A stretch of 64,000 nt of DNA from Flavobacterium hiemivividum (GCF_004349145.1 NZ_SMFO01000007.1:1-64000); one strand, 5' to 3'. Shown: positions 16,474 through 25,968, counted from the stretch's first letter. Notes: generated from the sequence alone by a model not told the origin. Translations and numbers: made by a program.

Positions 16474-16501
16474 AATGAAAAAAAAGTATAAGAATAAAGG
16501 T

Positions 16502-17095
16502 TTATGAAGAATGTTTTTTACGCAGGTAGCTTAAAAATTCCGGTGTCATACCTAAATAGGAGGCTATTATGTATTGAGGAAATCTCTGCTCAAGATTTCG
16601 ATGATCTTTTCTGAATTTTTCATATTTTTCAAATGAATCCAGACTTAAATTCTCCATTGTTCTTTCTTGGAGAACGACATATGCTTTTTGCATCTTTAAC
16701 CTAAAGAAGTTACTTAATTGAGGAACTTTTACAAATAAAATTTCTAGTTTACTTTTGCTGATCTGTACAAGTACCGCAGATTCTATTGCTTGAATAAACA
16801 TCCTTGATGGTCTTTCGCTAAGATAACTATACAGGTCATTAACCCACCAATTTTCTACTCCGAGTTGAAGTGTTTGTTCTTGAGTGTTTTCATCTAAATG
16901 ATAGACTCGCATACTCCCTTTTGCGATGTATCGCATATGATTGGAAACTTCACCGGGTTCTAAAACAGATTCTTTCTTTTTTAAATATTTGATTTCTAAA
17001 CAAGAAACAATTAACTCTTCCTCGGATTCATTAAATGCAATGGTTTCTTTTAAATGCTGTATAAATTGATTCAAATACTCGTTGGGTTCCTCCAT
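16502..17095 (-). CDS. Crp/Fnr family transcriptional regulator
   Basis: 197 residues. A cyclic-nucleotide-binding-like beta-roll (about 15-115; VLEPGEVSNHMRYIAKGSMRVYHL) is followed by a long dimer helix and a short C-terminal HTH (PQYIIASYLGMTPEFLSYLRKKHS) ending at the recognition helix, as in many Bacteroidota members of the family. The phosphate-binding signature of true cAMP sites (RExA) is absent, so the ligand is unknown. It lies upstream of the paralog C operon and is the natural candidate to bind the palindrome at 16458-16473. Confidence 0.85.
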   Translation of the reverse strand: MEEPNEYLNQFIQHLKETIAFNESEEELIVSCLEIKYLKKKESVLEPGEVSNHMRYIAKGSMRVYHLDENTQEQTLQLGVENWWVNDLYSYLSERPSRMFIQAIESAVLVQISKSKLEILFVKVPQLSNFFRLKMQKAYVVLQERTMENLSLDSFEKYEKFRKDHRNLEQRFPQYIIASYLGMTPEFLSYLRKKHSS

Positions 17096-17432
17096 GTTTT
17101 AGTTTAGATATAGCCACAAATTTAATTATTTTAATTAGATCAAAATAAAGTTTTACCCTATAATGATAAAACAACTGATATAAAAGTATTATTTTTTATA
17201 GTTTATAATGGTTGTTTGTTATTCTTAAGTGTTTATGCCAATAAAAATTAAGCCTAAGCTAGGAATAAATGATATTAAAATTTACTTCATTTTTTTGTTG
17301 GTCTAACCAAAAATAATTTTGTTAAAAAGACTAACTAATTTTCTTTTGATAAAGAGAAATTTATAAATAGCACATATACAAAAAAATGAAACACATCCAT
17401 CATATAGCCTTGAGGCTGAATTATCCATTTCT
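17096..17432. other. AT-rich intergenic stretch
   Basis: No gene, hairpin or repeat that I can support. It forms the upstream region of the Crp-type regulator on one side and adjoins the outer-membrane-protein remnant on the other. Confidence 0.4.
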
Positions 17433-17573
17433 TTAATATATGAAGTTTAACTTTACTTGAGGGAGAATTTTTAAAAAGACCCAAGGTTCATTTATATCTT
17501 TTGAACGCTCCATAAAGTCGTCATTAAGTTCAGTGAAAACATAGCTGGTTTTTCTGTTTTTCAAGCCCCACAT
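17433..17573 (-). pseudogene. C-terminal remnant of an outer-membrane beta-barrel protein
   Basis: A 46-codon frame (MWGLKNRKTSYVFTELNDDF...LPQVKLNFIY) ends in alternating hydrophobic residues and a terminal aromatic residue, the C-terminal pattern of beta-barrel proteins recognised by BamA. A second overlapping frame upstream (SRELLLLVKFKSGLKVDVG, about 17557-17620) would join it by one frameshift, suggesting a longer broken gene. No parent family is recognised. Confidence 0.35.
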
Positions 17574-17888
17574 CCACCTTTAAGCCGGATTTAAATTTAA
17601 CCAGTAATAGCAATTCTCGTGACATACTCTAGACTTTAAGCCAGTTTTCAATGATATCTTAAAAATGTAATTTTCTACAGTTAAATAGTATAAACAAATA
17701 TAAAAAACATGCAGGACTAAAATTCTTTTATTATCCACAAATACCGACTCTTAGAAAAGTAACAGAAATCCGAAAAGGATCTTTTTAATAGTATGATTTG
17801 TAAAGGCTATTGTAAAAAATTTGCTGGATTTTTACTGAAAACTGCTGTAAGACGGATTCTTTGGTTTTAAGGAATTCTAACTTTTTAA

Positions 17889-18104
17889 GGTAGTTTTGAC
17901 AACAATAGCTTTATATTTGGATTAAAGAAAAATTTGCATGATATTTTTTCAAGCGGAGCAGGTGCGAACGGAATTTTAATTTACTTACAAAATGAAGGTA
18001 ATTCTAATGCAGCTATTAGTTTGAACTCTTGGGAAACGTCCATGTTTAAAGGCTTGCAAAATGATGCATGGTTTTGCGACACAGGATTCCGACAGATCGG
18101 ATGA
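17889..18104 (+). pseudogene. Gene remnant of unknown family
   Basis: An open frame of 71 codons with no plausible start (TAA immediately before it) reads GSFDNNSFIFGLKKNLHDIF, SSGAGANGILIYLQNEGNS, NAAISLNSWETSMFKGL, then QNDAWFCDTGFRQIG and TGA. Composition is protein-like, but I cannot name the family. A terminator hairpin at 18236-18264 follows. It probably marks another decayed gene in this region. Confidence 0.25.
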
Positions 18105-18235
18105 TTTTTATTTTCTTACTATCATTAAGTATTAGATTATAGTTATTTTACTGACTTTTCTATTCAAAACATTCCGCCAAAATTTTCAAATCTTCAAGTA
18201 AAAGGTTGGAATTCACTCCTTCCAAGTTCACAAAA

Positions 18236-18264
18236 ACGACACTAGTAATAGTGTCGTTTTTTTT
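18236..18264. terminator. Terminator hairpin
   Basis: The stem ACGACACTA (18236-18244) pairs with TAGTGTCGT (18249-18257) around a GTAA loop and is followed by eight T. The complementary strand also ends in T, so it can act in both directions. It lies 47 bases before the dipeptidase start at 18311. Confidence 0.7.
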
Positions 18265-18310
18265 GTTTATAATAATTTCAAATGTTTTATTTTTATAAAA
18301 AAATAACATC

Positions 18311-18967
18311 ATGACGCTTCCTACTAAATCACTTTTTCTTTTCTTGTCGTGCTTTGCGATAATTTCTTGTAAAGCACAAATAGAACTCCCTGCCAATAAT
18401 GCAAACTTAGCTCAGGTACATGACACCACATTTGTAAATTTAAAGGACTATAGTAGCGATTTTCTGTATGATATGAAATATGCAACTGACGATAATTTTT
18501 TGAAAGCTACGGTATACGATTGCGCGGAATGTTTTTTGCGTTTAAAAACGGTAACGGCATTGGTGGAAGCCAATAAAGAATTTATTAAAAAAGGATATAG
18601 AATAAAGCTTTTTGATTGCTACAGACCCTTAGATATCCAAAAAAGAATGTGGACAATTGTTTCCAATCCAAAATATGTCGCTGATCCCGCTAAAGGATCT
18701 ATTCACAATAGAGGTGGGGCAGTAGATATCACTTTGGTCGATGTAGCAGGAAACGAACTGGAGATGGGAACTGGCTTTGATTTCTTTGGTATCGAAGCCA
18801 GTCATGGTTATTCTAAGCTTTCACAAGAGGTGAAAGACAATAGGCTGTTATTAAAAAACGTAATGATAGCCTCGGGTTTTATGCCTTTCGATTCAGAATG
18901 GTGGCATTACAATCTAAAATCAGGACTGAAAGATGCTGTTTCTAATGTAAAATGGGATTGCGAATAA
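18311..18967 (+). CDS. D-alanyl-D-alanine dipeptidase, VanX/DdpX (M15D) family lipoprotein
   Basis: 218 residues. The N-terminus has a lipobox (IISC, Cys20), so it is probably a lipoprotein. Zinc and catalytic motifs of M15D peptidases are present: DCYRP (Arg105), SIHNRGGAVD (His132, Asp139) and EWWHY (Glu196, His199). The enzyme cleaves D-Ala-D-Ala. As an exported protein far from van-type ligases it more likely recycles peptidoglycan dipeptide than gives vancomycin resistance. It converges with the hypothetical gene at 18969 with one base between the stops. Confidence 0.9.
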   Translation: MTLPTKSLFLFLSCFAIISCKAQIELPANNANLAQVHDTTFVNLKDYSSDFLYDMKYATDDNFLKATVYDCAECFLRLKTVTALVEANKEFIKKGYRIKLFDCYRPLDIQKRMWTIVSNPKYVADPAKGSIHNRGGAVDITLVDVAGNELEMGTGFDFFGIEASHGYSKLSQEVKDNRLLLKNVMIASGFMPFDSEWWHYNLKSGLKDAVSNVKWDCE

Positions 18968-18968
18968 C

Positions 18969-19535
18969 TTATTCGATACACTTTAAATTATTTATAAAGT
19001 AGTTTTCGGGTTTGTAAACTTTATTATCTAATTCGGATTGAAACTCCTTTTTGAGTATATAATCTTCATTTTCATTTAAGTATTTGATTCGCATCATGGA
19101 AACTGGAGCGCTTTTTAGATCTTCAAAACTTCCTTTTGGGAACATAAAAGATGCCGTAATAACTCTATTGTCATATCCTTTATCGTCGCGTATCAACGAC
19201 CCGCAATTCTCTTGATCAATGTGCAGTAAAGTCACTATCTTCCCATTAAATAACTGTAAATAAAGTTTAGAATTTTTATCAAAACAATTGGCTTTCATAA
19301 AATCTTTGCTTTTTTGAAGCATTTGAACATTCAATGTTGGTAAACCATCTGTCATTGCTAATGAATAGAAGATGTAGCTGGAGTTTCCTGCAAAGTTTTT
19401 CTCCCAGATTATATGGTCTTTAGTAGATTTGTAGGTTCCTATAGAATCTGTGACGTTAACACTATAATCGCATGGCGCTTGAGCAAGGACATTCCCTGAT
19501 ATGAATAAGAATACTAGTATGGCGAGTTGTTTCAT
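18969..19535 (-). CDS. Secreted hypothetical protein
   Basis: 188 residues from the ATG at 19535, which starts a clear signal peptide (MKQLAILVFLFISGNVLAQ); an in-frame ATG at 19556 would overlap the upstream gene. The mature part has ADSIG-type spacing around CDYSVNVTDSIGTYKSTKDHIIWEK, VTLLHIDQENCGS and FMFPKGSFEDLKSAPVSMMRIKYL. Three of its Cys may form disulfides. The family is not recognised. It lies 5 bases after the methyltransferase stop and is probably co-transcribed with it. Confidence 0.6.
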   Translation of the reverse strand: MKQLAILVFLFISGNVLAQAPCDYSVNVTDSIGTYKSTKDHIIWEKNFAGNSSYIFYSLAMTDGLPTLNVQMLQKSKDFMKANCFDKNSKLYLQLFNGKIVTLLHIDQENCGSLIRDDKGYDNRVITASFMFPKGSFEDLKSAPVSMMRIKYLNENEDYILKKEFQSELDNKVYKPENYFINNLKCIE

Positions 19536-19540
19536 TTTTA

Positions 19541-20719
19541 TTATATTTTGGTGCAAATTAAAACAATTTTATTGTTATTCTCATCAGTAGTGAAAAAACA
19601 ATAGAGATTTCCTCCATCTTTTATTTTCCATTTTTTTCGAATATTTTCTACCGTATCTGGAAAGTTTCTAGTGGTAATATTTGCTTTCTTATCCTGCAAA
19701 TAAGTTTTCATTTCATTCTTACTGTAAGGAATACAACGTGTGATCTCAAAAATTCTTCCAGGGAAGGAAATTAGGTTTGCCGATGTATATAAATGAGAAT
19801 GTTTGTGCAGTTTGTTTAAAGCATAGAAAGTGGCTACTTCATCAAACCCTCCTGATTTCATTATCGCACTATTGGGCTCGTATAAATAACTTTGAGGTAA
19901 GTCGTAGTTTGGTGTTTGTGATTGATCACTCCAAATAAAATCAAAAGTTTCGGTTTTATCTTTTAAAATGTTGATTGTCTTAATCTCAATTTTTCCCTGA
20001 TAATCTTTATGCAATTCCCACAGCAATTCTTTTACATCATTTTCTAAAGCTACAATATGAATGGTTTTTACATTTTGCAACTCTAGTACGCCGGCAGCAA
20101 TATCAAGTAAGGGAGCGGTTTTTATTAAAATAGCATCCGAATTTTTGAAATATAAGTCAAGATTGTCAGGAACACTTGGTAGGCAGTCTTTCAACATAAA
20201 AACTTTGCCTTTGGCATCATTGCGTCTCGAAGGATCGATATAGATCCAGTCCCATTTTTGGTATAATGATTCTAAGGTAGCTGCGCTGTCTCCGGCGTAG
20301 CAGCTAATATTTTCAATTCCTAACTGGTCATAATTATGTGCTACGATTTTAGATAATTCAGCATTAATTTCGCAGTGAGCGACCGTGCTGACACTTTTAG
20401 AAAAATAAAAATCATCTACGCCAAAACCTCCTGTAAGATCGATTAATTTGGCACCAGATACAATCGTAGATTTATAGTGTGCCGTTTTTTCGGACGAAGT
20501 TTGTTCTATCGAAATTTTACTGGGGTAGATAATTTTTTTGGTCTTGAACCAATTGGGTAATTTGTCTTTTGCCTTTGTTTTGGCTTCAATCTGATTTAAA
20601 ACAACCATCCATTCTACCTCAGGAAACGGATTTTTTTGCAAAGCTAATTTTGCAATACTGACTCCAATATTGTGATCTATAAATTCTTGAATATCAGAAT
20701 TTAGTATATGTAAATCCAA
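19541..20719 (-). CDS. Class I SAM-dependent methyltransferase, THUMP-like
   Basis: 392 residues. The SAM-binding core has KLIDLTGGFGVDDFYFSKS (motif I), the acidic loop AHCEINAEL, and WDWIYIDPSRRNDAKGKVF as the post-I/motif IV region (DPSRR in place of the DPPY of base methylases). The C-terminal 100 residues resemble the THUMP-like domain of this Bacteroidota group. An RNA substrate is likely but not shown. It forms a tight unit with the permease upstream (start 21812, one base between the genes). Confidence 0.75.
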   Translation of the reverse strand: MDLHILNSDIQEFIDHNIGVSIAKLALQKNPFPEVEWMVVLNQIEAKTKAKDKLPNWFKTKKIIYPSKISIEQTSSEKTAHYKSTIVSGAKLIDLTGGFGVDDFYFSKSVSTVAHCEINAELSKIVAHNYDQLGIENISCYAGDSAATLESLYQKWDWIYIDPSRRNDAKGKVFMLKDCLPSVPDNLDLYFKNSDAILIKTAPLLDIAAGVLELQNVKTIHIVALENDVKELLWELHKDYQGKIEIKTINILKDKTETFDFIWSDQSQTPNYDLPQSYLYEPNSAIMKSGGFDEVATFYALNKLHKHSHLYTSANLISFPGRIFEITRCIPYSKNEMKTYLQDKKANITTRNFPDTVENIRKKWKIKDGGNLYCFFTTDENNNKIVLICTKI

Positions 20720-20720
20720 G

Positions 20721-21812
20721 TTAAATGTTTTTAGTTAGCATGAGAATCACTTTGTTTTGCGGGAAAAATTCTTTACCTACCACTTTTAGAATAGTATATA
20801 GTGGAACTGCTGCAATCATTCCTAAAATACCAAAAAGAAAACCTGCGATAAGTATCACAAGGAATATTTCTAAGGGATGTGAACTGACACTTTTAGAAAA
20901 AATGATAGGCTGTGATAGATTATTATCGATAATTTGAACAATCCAGAAACCAATTAAAACATAGATAGTCGTAGGTAAAATTTCGCTCTGAAAATCACTT
21001 CCTAGATTGCTTAACATTGTTAGAATTGCCGCTAAAACGGATGCGATTAGTGGACCTATGTATGGAATGATATTTAAAACTGCGCATAAAAAACCGATAA
21101 TAAACGGATTGGGAACACCAAAAATAAGTAGTACGGTAAGATATAAAATAAAAACAATAAATAATTGGAGTAATAATCCAATAAAATAACGAGATAATAA
21201 GGAATTTATTTTTTCTAATGAGTTCAGTGCTTGATTCTCATGGCTGTTTGGAATAAGTTTTATTGCTCCTGACATAAATGATTTTCGCTCTTTAAGAAAG
21301 AAAAAAGTGATGAACAATACAGATGCTAATCCCATTCCGAAACTGCTTATGGTTCCCAGAATTGCATTTAAAAAATTTGGAATAATGTTGAAATTTATTT
21401 TAGAACTAATATCTGCAGAGCCTAAGACTTTGGATGAATCAATATGATGATTTTCTAAAAATTGAGTTATTTGATTCACTAATTGAAGCGTCTGTTGTTC
21501 AATAGCGCCAGTGTTTAATAATGATAGATTTTCACCTTGAGATAAAATTAAAGGAATAAACATCATTATGAAGCCAGCGATTATCACTATAAAAATAAAT
21601 AAGGTAGCAATAGTTGCAAAAACATGGTTGAATTTTAAGCGTCTTCGAAAGAAATCTAAAATTGGATTTCCAATTAGCGTAAGGATTAAAGCTACGATCA
21701 AGTATATTAATACGGATTGGATTTGGTAGAGAAAATAAAGAACTAGTGCAGTTAATACTACGATGACTATTGCCTTTAATATTCCTGATGCTATAATTCT
21801 AGACGTGACCAT
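20721..21812 (-). CDS. AI-2E family transporter (PerM/TqsA-like)
   Basis: 363 residues with eight predicted membrane helices in the 2+6 pattern of this family: two helices at 15-60, one near 65-90, a soluble loop (about 95-150), then a C-terminal bundle with FGVPNPFIIGFLCAVLNIIPYIGPLIAS, the conserved PYIGP signature. Members export small molecules or act in Na+/H+ exchange; linkage to autoinducer-2 is proven for few. It leads the minus-strand unit that includes the methyltransferase. Confidence 0.85.
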   Translation of the reverse strand: MVTSRIIASGILKAIVIVVLTALVLYFLYQIQSVLIYLIVALILTLIGNPILDFFRRRLKFNHVFATIATLFIFIVIIAGFIMMFIPLILSQGENLSLLNTGAIEQQTLQLVNQITQFLENHHIDSSKVLGSADISSKINFNIIPNFLNAILGTISSFGMGLASVLFITFFFLKERKSFMSGAIKLIPNSHENQALNSLEKINSLLSRYFIGLLLQLFIVFILYLTVLLIFGVPNPFIIGFLCAVLNIIPYIGPLIASVLAAILTMLSNLGSDFQSEILPTTIYVLIGFWIVQIIDNNLSQPIIFSKSVSSHPLEIFLVILIAGFLFGILGMIAAVPLYTILKVVGKEFFPQNKVILMLTKNI

Positions 21813-21842
21813 TAATTTTTATTTTGGAGCTAAAGATAAAAA

Positions 21843-21867
21843 AAACTCGCTAACAAGTAGCGAGTTT
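21843..21867. terminator. Terminator between protease and permease genes
   Basis: AAACTCGCT (21843-21851) pairs with AGCGAGTTT (21859-21867). A-rich and T-rich flanks occur on both sides. On the minus strand it lies downstream of the metalloprotease (stop at 21893). Confidence 0.7.
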
Positions 21868-21892
21868 AAGTATTCTTATTTTTTACAATAGT

Positions 21893-22840
21893 TTAGATTC
21901 CAAAACTAGCTCTTGCGCCTCCCGAAATAAATATAGCAGCCATTCTACTTTTTTGTCCGTTAGAGAACATGTACATACCTCGGTCATCTGTATAATCCAT
22001 ATAGTTCATTGTCATTTCCACTGGAGTACCAGTACAAGTGCTATAATGCGGGTAAGCAGGAACTCCATAATTTGCAGTATTGTGTGAAGGTGTATCATCA
22101 ACTGAATCACTTCCGCAAGTTGCGTCGCCCCATATGTGACGTAAGTTCATCCAGTGTCCAACTTCGTGAGTAGCGGTTCTTCCTAGGTTGTAAACTCCAG
22201 AAACGGTGCCTGTGCGACCAAATGCATTGTTGTCTATTACCACCCCGTCCGTTGCTAAAGATCCACCTGGAAACTGAGCATATCCTAGAATACCGCCACC
22301 TAGATTACAAGACCACATGTTTAGTACTGTTGAAGGTGAAGTAGGCGGAATCCCTTTATTTGAGGATTTCATGGCGTCATTAGTAGAAAAGGAAACAGTT
22401 CTAACCGATTTTCTTACTATCTTTTGGAGTACAAATGTTATCCCTACATTTGCTTTTACTCCAGAGAATAAGGCAGGAACATCATTATAGTCAGCGTTAG
22501 TTGCATTAAAATCTTCGTTTAAAACGTCAATCTGTGATTGAATTTGTGAATCTGAAATATTTTCAGCTGCAGTTCTGTACAATACGTTTACGACAACCGG
22601 TATTTCAACTTTTCCGTTTACTAAACGACCAGTTAATTTAGCATTTTGAGTGAAGGCTTCAATTTGATTCATTCGCACCGCTAAAGTTGGGTCAGCGGCT
22701 AATTGTGCTGCAAGTACTTCGTGCGATGCACAACCACGTTGGCTAATCGCATTTGCATTTAAGTTTGTTGATTCTGTCTGGTCATTTTGACAAGAGAAAA
22801 GCATCATAAGTGCTGCTGCAGATAAAATAATCTTTTTCAT
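21893..22840 (-). CDS. Secreted M43 (cytophagalysin/pappalysin-like) zinc metalloprotease
   Basis: 315 residues. A lipoprotein-type signal (LMMLFSC, Cys17) precedes a metzincin domain with HEVGHWMNLRH at 225-235 (zinc ligands His225, His229, His235; Glu226 general base) and the Met-turn MNYMDY. GCASHEVLAAQLAADPTLAVRMNQIE near the start fits the family's N-terminal region. It is a lipid-anchored extracellular protease, probably for protein feeding. The catalytic motif is complete. Confidence 0.92.
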   Translation of the reverse strand: MKKIILSAAALMMLFSCQNDQTESTNLNANAISQRGCASHEVLAAQLAADPTLAVRMNQIEAFTQNAKLTGRLVNGKVEIPVVVNVLYRTAAENISDSQIQSQIDVLNEDFNATNADYNDVPALFSGVKANVGITFVLQKIVRKSVRTVSFSTNDAMKSSNKGIPPTSPSTVLNMWSCNLGGGILGYAQFPGGSLATDGVVIDNNAFGRTGTVSGVYNLGRTATHEVGHWMNLRHIWGDATCGSDSVDDTPSHNTANYGVPAYPHYSTCTGTPVEMTMNYMDYTDDRGMYMFSNGQKSRMAAIFISGGARASFGI

Positions 22841-23286
22841 AATAATTAGAGGTTATGTTAGTTAAATATGATTTTGGGCAATCATTTGACAATTTTATAA
22901 CAAAACCAGTTGTAAAAAAAATAATTGTGAAAAGTATTTTTTAACAATTATTTAAGAATCCTTATTTCGCGCGCTTTTTTTAAATTTACAGAATTAAAGA
23001 AAATTTAATAAGAAAGATTTATCTGATACATTACTACTATATTTGGCTCAATATTATCCTTTTATTTTTTCTAATAAAGTCTAATAAATTAATTTTAGTG
23101 AAGAGTAAATCTTACTTTTTTCACTTAATGGAACGAACGGAAAGTTTGTTTTTAGTTTGTTTTTTATGTTTTCTAATAGAAAAAGTCGCGTTTTTGGCTA
23201 ATAAAAAATAGAATTGCGGTTCATTGCATAAGCCAAGAGTTTCTTTCGAAATTGAATTACGGATAATAAAGAAGCCTGAAAAAGTG
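22841..23286. other. Intergenic 446 bases
   Basis: Very AT-rich. It separates the protease start from the DUF4159 gene end. I see no ORF, strong hairpin or repeat; the portion near 22841-22960 is presumably the protease promoter. Confidence 0.4.
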
Positions 23287-23931
23287 TTAATTGTTAAAAA
23301 TATAGCTTAGAATGTTTGCTCCCATTTTTAATGCTTTTTCACGAACAGCGGTCGGATCGTTATGGACTTCTGGATCTTCCCAGCCATTACCTAAATCAGA
23401 TTCGAAAGTATAAAGTAATACCAGTCTATTTTCTACGAAAATTCCAAAAGCTTGCGGTCGATTCCCGTCGTGCTCATGGATTTTAGGTAATCCATTAGAA
23501 AAGAGATAGGGTTTTTGAAATATTATATGGGAAGATGGGATTTCAGTTAGTGGATTATTTGGAAATATCTTTTTTATTTCTTTTCTAATGTATTGATCCA
23601 TCCCGTAATTATCGTCAATATGAAGAAATCCTCCAGCACTCAAATATTTTTTTAGATTGCTAACTTCGGTATCATTAAAAGTTACATTTCCATGTCCCGT
23701 CATATGAATAAAGGGATATGAAAACAAATCTGGGCTGCTGGGCTCTACCGTTGCTGGCTTAGTATTTATCCTAGTATTATTGTTTGCGTTACTGTACTTA
23801 ATAAGATTAGGTAGCGAAGTGGGATTCGCGTACCAGTCTCCACCGCCACTATATTTTAATAAAGCAATCTCTTGCGAAAACGAGGAGATGGAGATTAAAA
23901 GTAAAATAAGATATATTCTTTTCATAGTCAA
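23287..23931 (-). CDS. DUF4159 domain-containing secreted protein
   Basis: 214 residues. Signal peptide MTMKRIYLILLLISISSFSQ, then ALLKYSGGGDWYANPTSLPNLIKYSN, a fold with FIHMTGHGNVTFNDTEVSNLKKYLSAGGFLHIDDNYGMDQ and IVENRLVLLYTFESDLGNGWED. These are hallmarks of DUF4159, a class I glutamine-amidotransferase-like fold without a known reaction. Function is unknown. Confidence 0.8.
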   Translation of the reverse strand: MTMKRIYLILLLISISSFSQEIALLKYSGGGDWYANPTSLPNLIKYSNANNNTRINTKPATVEPSSPDLFSYPFIHMTGHGNVTFNDTEVSNLKKYLSAGGFLHIDDNYGMDQYIRKEIKKIFPNNPLTEIPSSHIIFQKPYLFSNGLPKIHEHDGNRPQAFGIFVENRLVLLYTFESDLGNGWEDPEVHNDPTAVREKALKMGANILSYIFNN

Positions 23932-24035
23932 TCTGTATTGTTTGTTTAAAGCGCTATCGGTATTCGAAATAAACCTTGAATGTCTAAAAAAAAAGAAGCT
24001 TATAATATTAGTTTCACGATTAATTGTACTGTTTT

Positions 24036-24743
24036 CTAGCCTTCGTTGAAAAATGCAACACTATGACAGGCAACTATTGCAGCAGTTTCCGTTCTTAATC
24101 TAGTATTGCCTAAAGATACAGCGACGAATCCACTCTCAATTGCCATTGCGATTTCTTTTTCAGAAAAATCACCTTCAGGACCTATAAGCATGGTGATATC
24201 TTCATTTGGTTTTAAAATTGATTTTAATGTTTTCTTATCTGTTTCCTCACAATGTGCTATTAATTGCAATCCTTCATTTTTAGTTTTAAGAAAATCTTTT
24301 AAGGTAACGGCTTCATTTAATTTTGGAAGATACAATTCGTTTGACTGTTTCATGGCAGCCAAAATGATTTTGTCAAATCGCTCGTTGTTGATCACTTTCC
24401 TTTCAGAACGGTCACATATTATAGGTGTAATTTCATGAACACCTATCTCTGTTGCTTTTTCAAGGAACCATTCGTAACGGTCGTTCATTTTTGTTGGAGC
24501 CACAGCCAGATGTAAGTGGTATTTTGATTTTGGTTTCTTTTCGAAAGAAATAATTTTTACCGTGCATTTACTGTCTGAGGCTAAGGTGATTTCAGTTTCG
24601 AATAGACAACCAGCTCCATTGGTAACATGTAAAATATCAGTATCTTTTTTGCGTAATACTTTTATTATGTGTTTGCTTTCTACCTTGTCAAAAGTAAAAG
24701 TTTCGGTCGTTTCGTCAATATTTGGATTATAAAATAATTGCAT
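24036..24743 (-). CDS. rsmE: 16S rRNA (uracil-1498-N3)-methyltransferase RsmE
   Basis: 235 residues, the usual size. An N-terminal PUA-like domain (1-70) precedes a SPOUT knot domain: HLHLAVAPTKMNDRYEWFLEKATEIGV, ITPIICDRSERK, and the knot segment MLIGPEGDFSEKEI followed by VSLGNTRLRTETAAI. It methylates U1498 of 16S rRNA in the decoding centre. It lies 3 bases after the tsaD stop, so the two are co-transcribed. Confidence 0.95.
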   Translation of the reverse strand: MQLFYNPNIDETTETFTFDKVESKHIIKVLRKKDTDILHVTNGAGCLFETEITLASDSKCTVKIISFEKKPKSKYHLHLAVAPTKMNDRYEWFLEKATEIGVHEITPIICDRSERKVINNERFDKIILAAMKQSNELYLPKLNEAVTLKDFLKTKNEGLQLIAHCEETDKKTLKSILKPNEDITMLIGPEGDFSEKEIAMAIESGFVAVSLGNTRLRTETAAIVACHSVAFFNEG

Positions 24744-24746
24744 AAT

Positions 24747-25769
24747 TTAGAATTGTATTCGTGCTTTAGAAACTACTGCTGCAGTTTCAAATTGTTGTGA
24801 TAAAAATTTTTGATAACCTACAATTCCAATCATTGCAGCATTATCAGTAGTATATTCGAATTTTGGAACGTATGTTTTCCAACCGTATTTCTGCTCTGTA
24901 TCTTTAATGGCTTTTCTAATTCCAGAATTAGCTGATACGCCACCACCGATGGCGATTTGTTTAATACCAGTTTCTTTTACGGCTAGTTTTAATTTGTCCA
25001 TTAAAATCTCGACAATGGTATATTGTATCGAGGCGCAGATATCATCCATGTTTTCAGAAATAAAATCAGGGTTTTCTAATTTTTTCTTTTGTACAAAATA
25101 CAATATAGCTGTTTTCAAACCTGAAAAGCTAAAGTTCAATCCAGGAACTTTGGGTTTAGTAAAAGCAAATGCTTTTGGGTTTCCAAGTTGTGCATGCTTG
25201 TCAACCAAAGGGCCACCTGGATAGGGAAGACCTAGTATTTTTGCGCTTTTATCGAATGCTTCGCCCACAGCATCATCTGTAGTTTCACCGATGATAGTCA
25301 TATCAAAAAAGTCATTTACTTGTACAATTTGAGTATGACCGCCACTAATGGTTAGCGCCAGAAACGGAAAGTTAGGTTTATCAAATCCTTCCTCATCTAT
25401 AAAATGCGCTAAAATATGAGCGTGCATGTGATTTACAGAAATCAGCGGAATATTTAAGGCTAAAGCCATCGATTTAGCAAAAGAACTTCCTACAAGTAGC
25501 GATCCCATGAGTCCGGGACCTTGGGTGAATGCGATTGCTGACAGCTGTTCTTTAGTAATATTTGCTTTGCGAAGTGCCGCATCGATAACAGGTACTATAT
25601 TTTGTTGATGGGCACGCGAAGCTAATTCGGGGACAACACCTCCATATTGAGCGTGAATGAGTTGGTTTGCCACAACATTTGACAGTACATTGTCGTTATG
25701 TAAAACGGCCGCAGCCGTGTCATCACAGGAACTTTCGATAGCAAGAATAAAAACATCGGAATTTTGCAT
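24747..25769 (-). CDS. tsaD: tRNA N6-adenosine threonylcarbamoyltransferase TsaD
   Basis: 340 residues from the ATG at 25769; an in-frame ATG at 25781 adds MCLF, which is atypical. ASKHA fold with ILAIESSCDDTAAA at the N-terminus, the metal-binding HMHAH (His114 and His118) and GGVSANSGIR near the C-terminus. It transfers threonylcarbamoyl to A37 of ANN-decoding tRNAs together with TsaB and TsaE, which are not in the window. It is divergent from tamB. Confidence 0.97.
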   Translation of the reverse strand: MQNSDVFILAIESSCDDTAAAVLHNDNVLSNVVANQLIHAQYGGVVPELASRAHQQNIVPVIDAALRKANITKEQLSAIAFTQGPGLMGSLLVGSSFAKSMALALNIPLISVNHMHAHILAHFIDEEGFDKPNFPFLALTISGGHTQIVQVNDFFDMTIIGETTDDAVGEAFDKSAKILGLPYPGGPLVDKHAQLGNPKAFAFTKPKVPGLNFSFSGLKTAILYFVQKKKLENPDFISENMDDICASIQYTIVEILMDKLKLAVKETGIKQIAIGGGVSANSGIRKAIKDTEQKYGWKTYVPKFEYTTDNAAMIGIVGYQKFLSQQFETAAVVSKARIQF

Positions 25770-25968
25770 AAAAAGGCACAAATTTTTGAATTATAGTTAC
25801 AAACCGATTTTATTTTTTATAATTTTACGGCGCAGCCAAAATTAAAGAATTTTTATTAAAGGTGCCGCTCTTTCCTTGGGCAAAATAGTATTTTAGGATA
25901 AAAATAAAACATCAATAGGTATCAAAAAATTCGTTAAAATAATTCTTCGTTTCATTCTGGGACTAATT

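Noticed and set aside
18160..18396. 78-codon minus-strand frame
   Set aside because: It runs through a perfect terminator hairpin and overlaps the start of the dipeptidase gene. The start region is the antisense of a lipoprotein signal. The last 24 codons look protein-like and could be a remnant, but nothing more is supported.
18311..18967. Vancomycin-resistance reading of the VanX-like gene
   Set aside because: No vanH, vanA-type ligase or vanRS genes nearby, and the protein has an export signal; a peptidoglycan turnover role is more likely.
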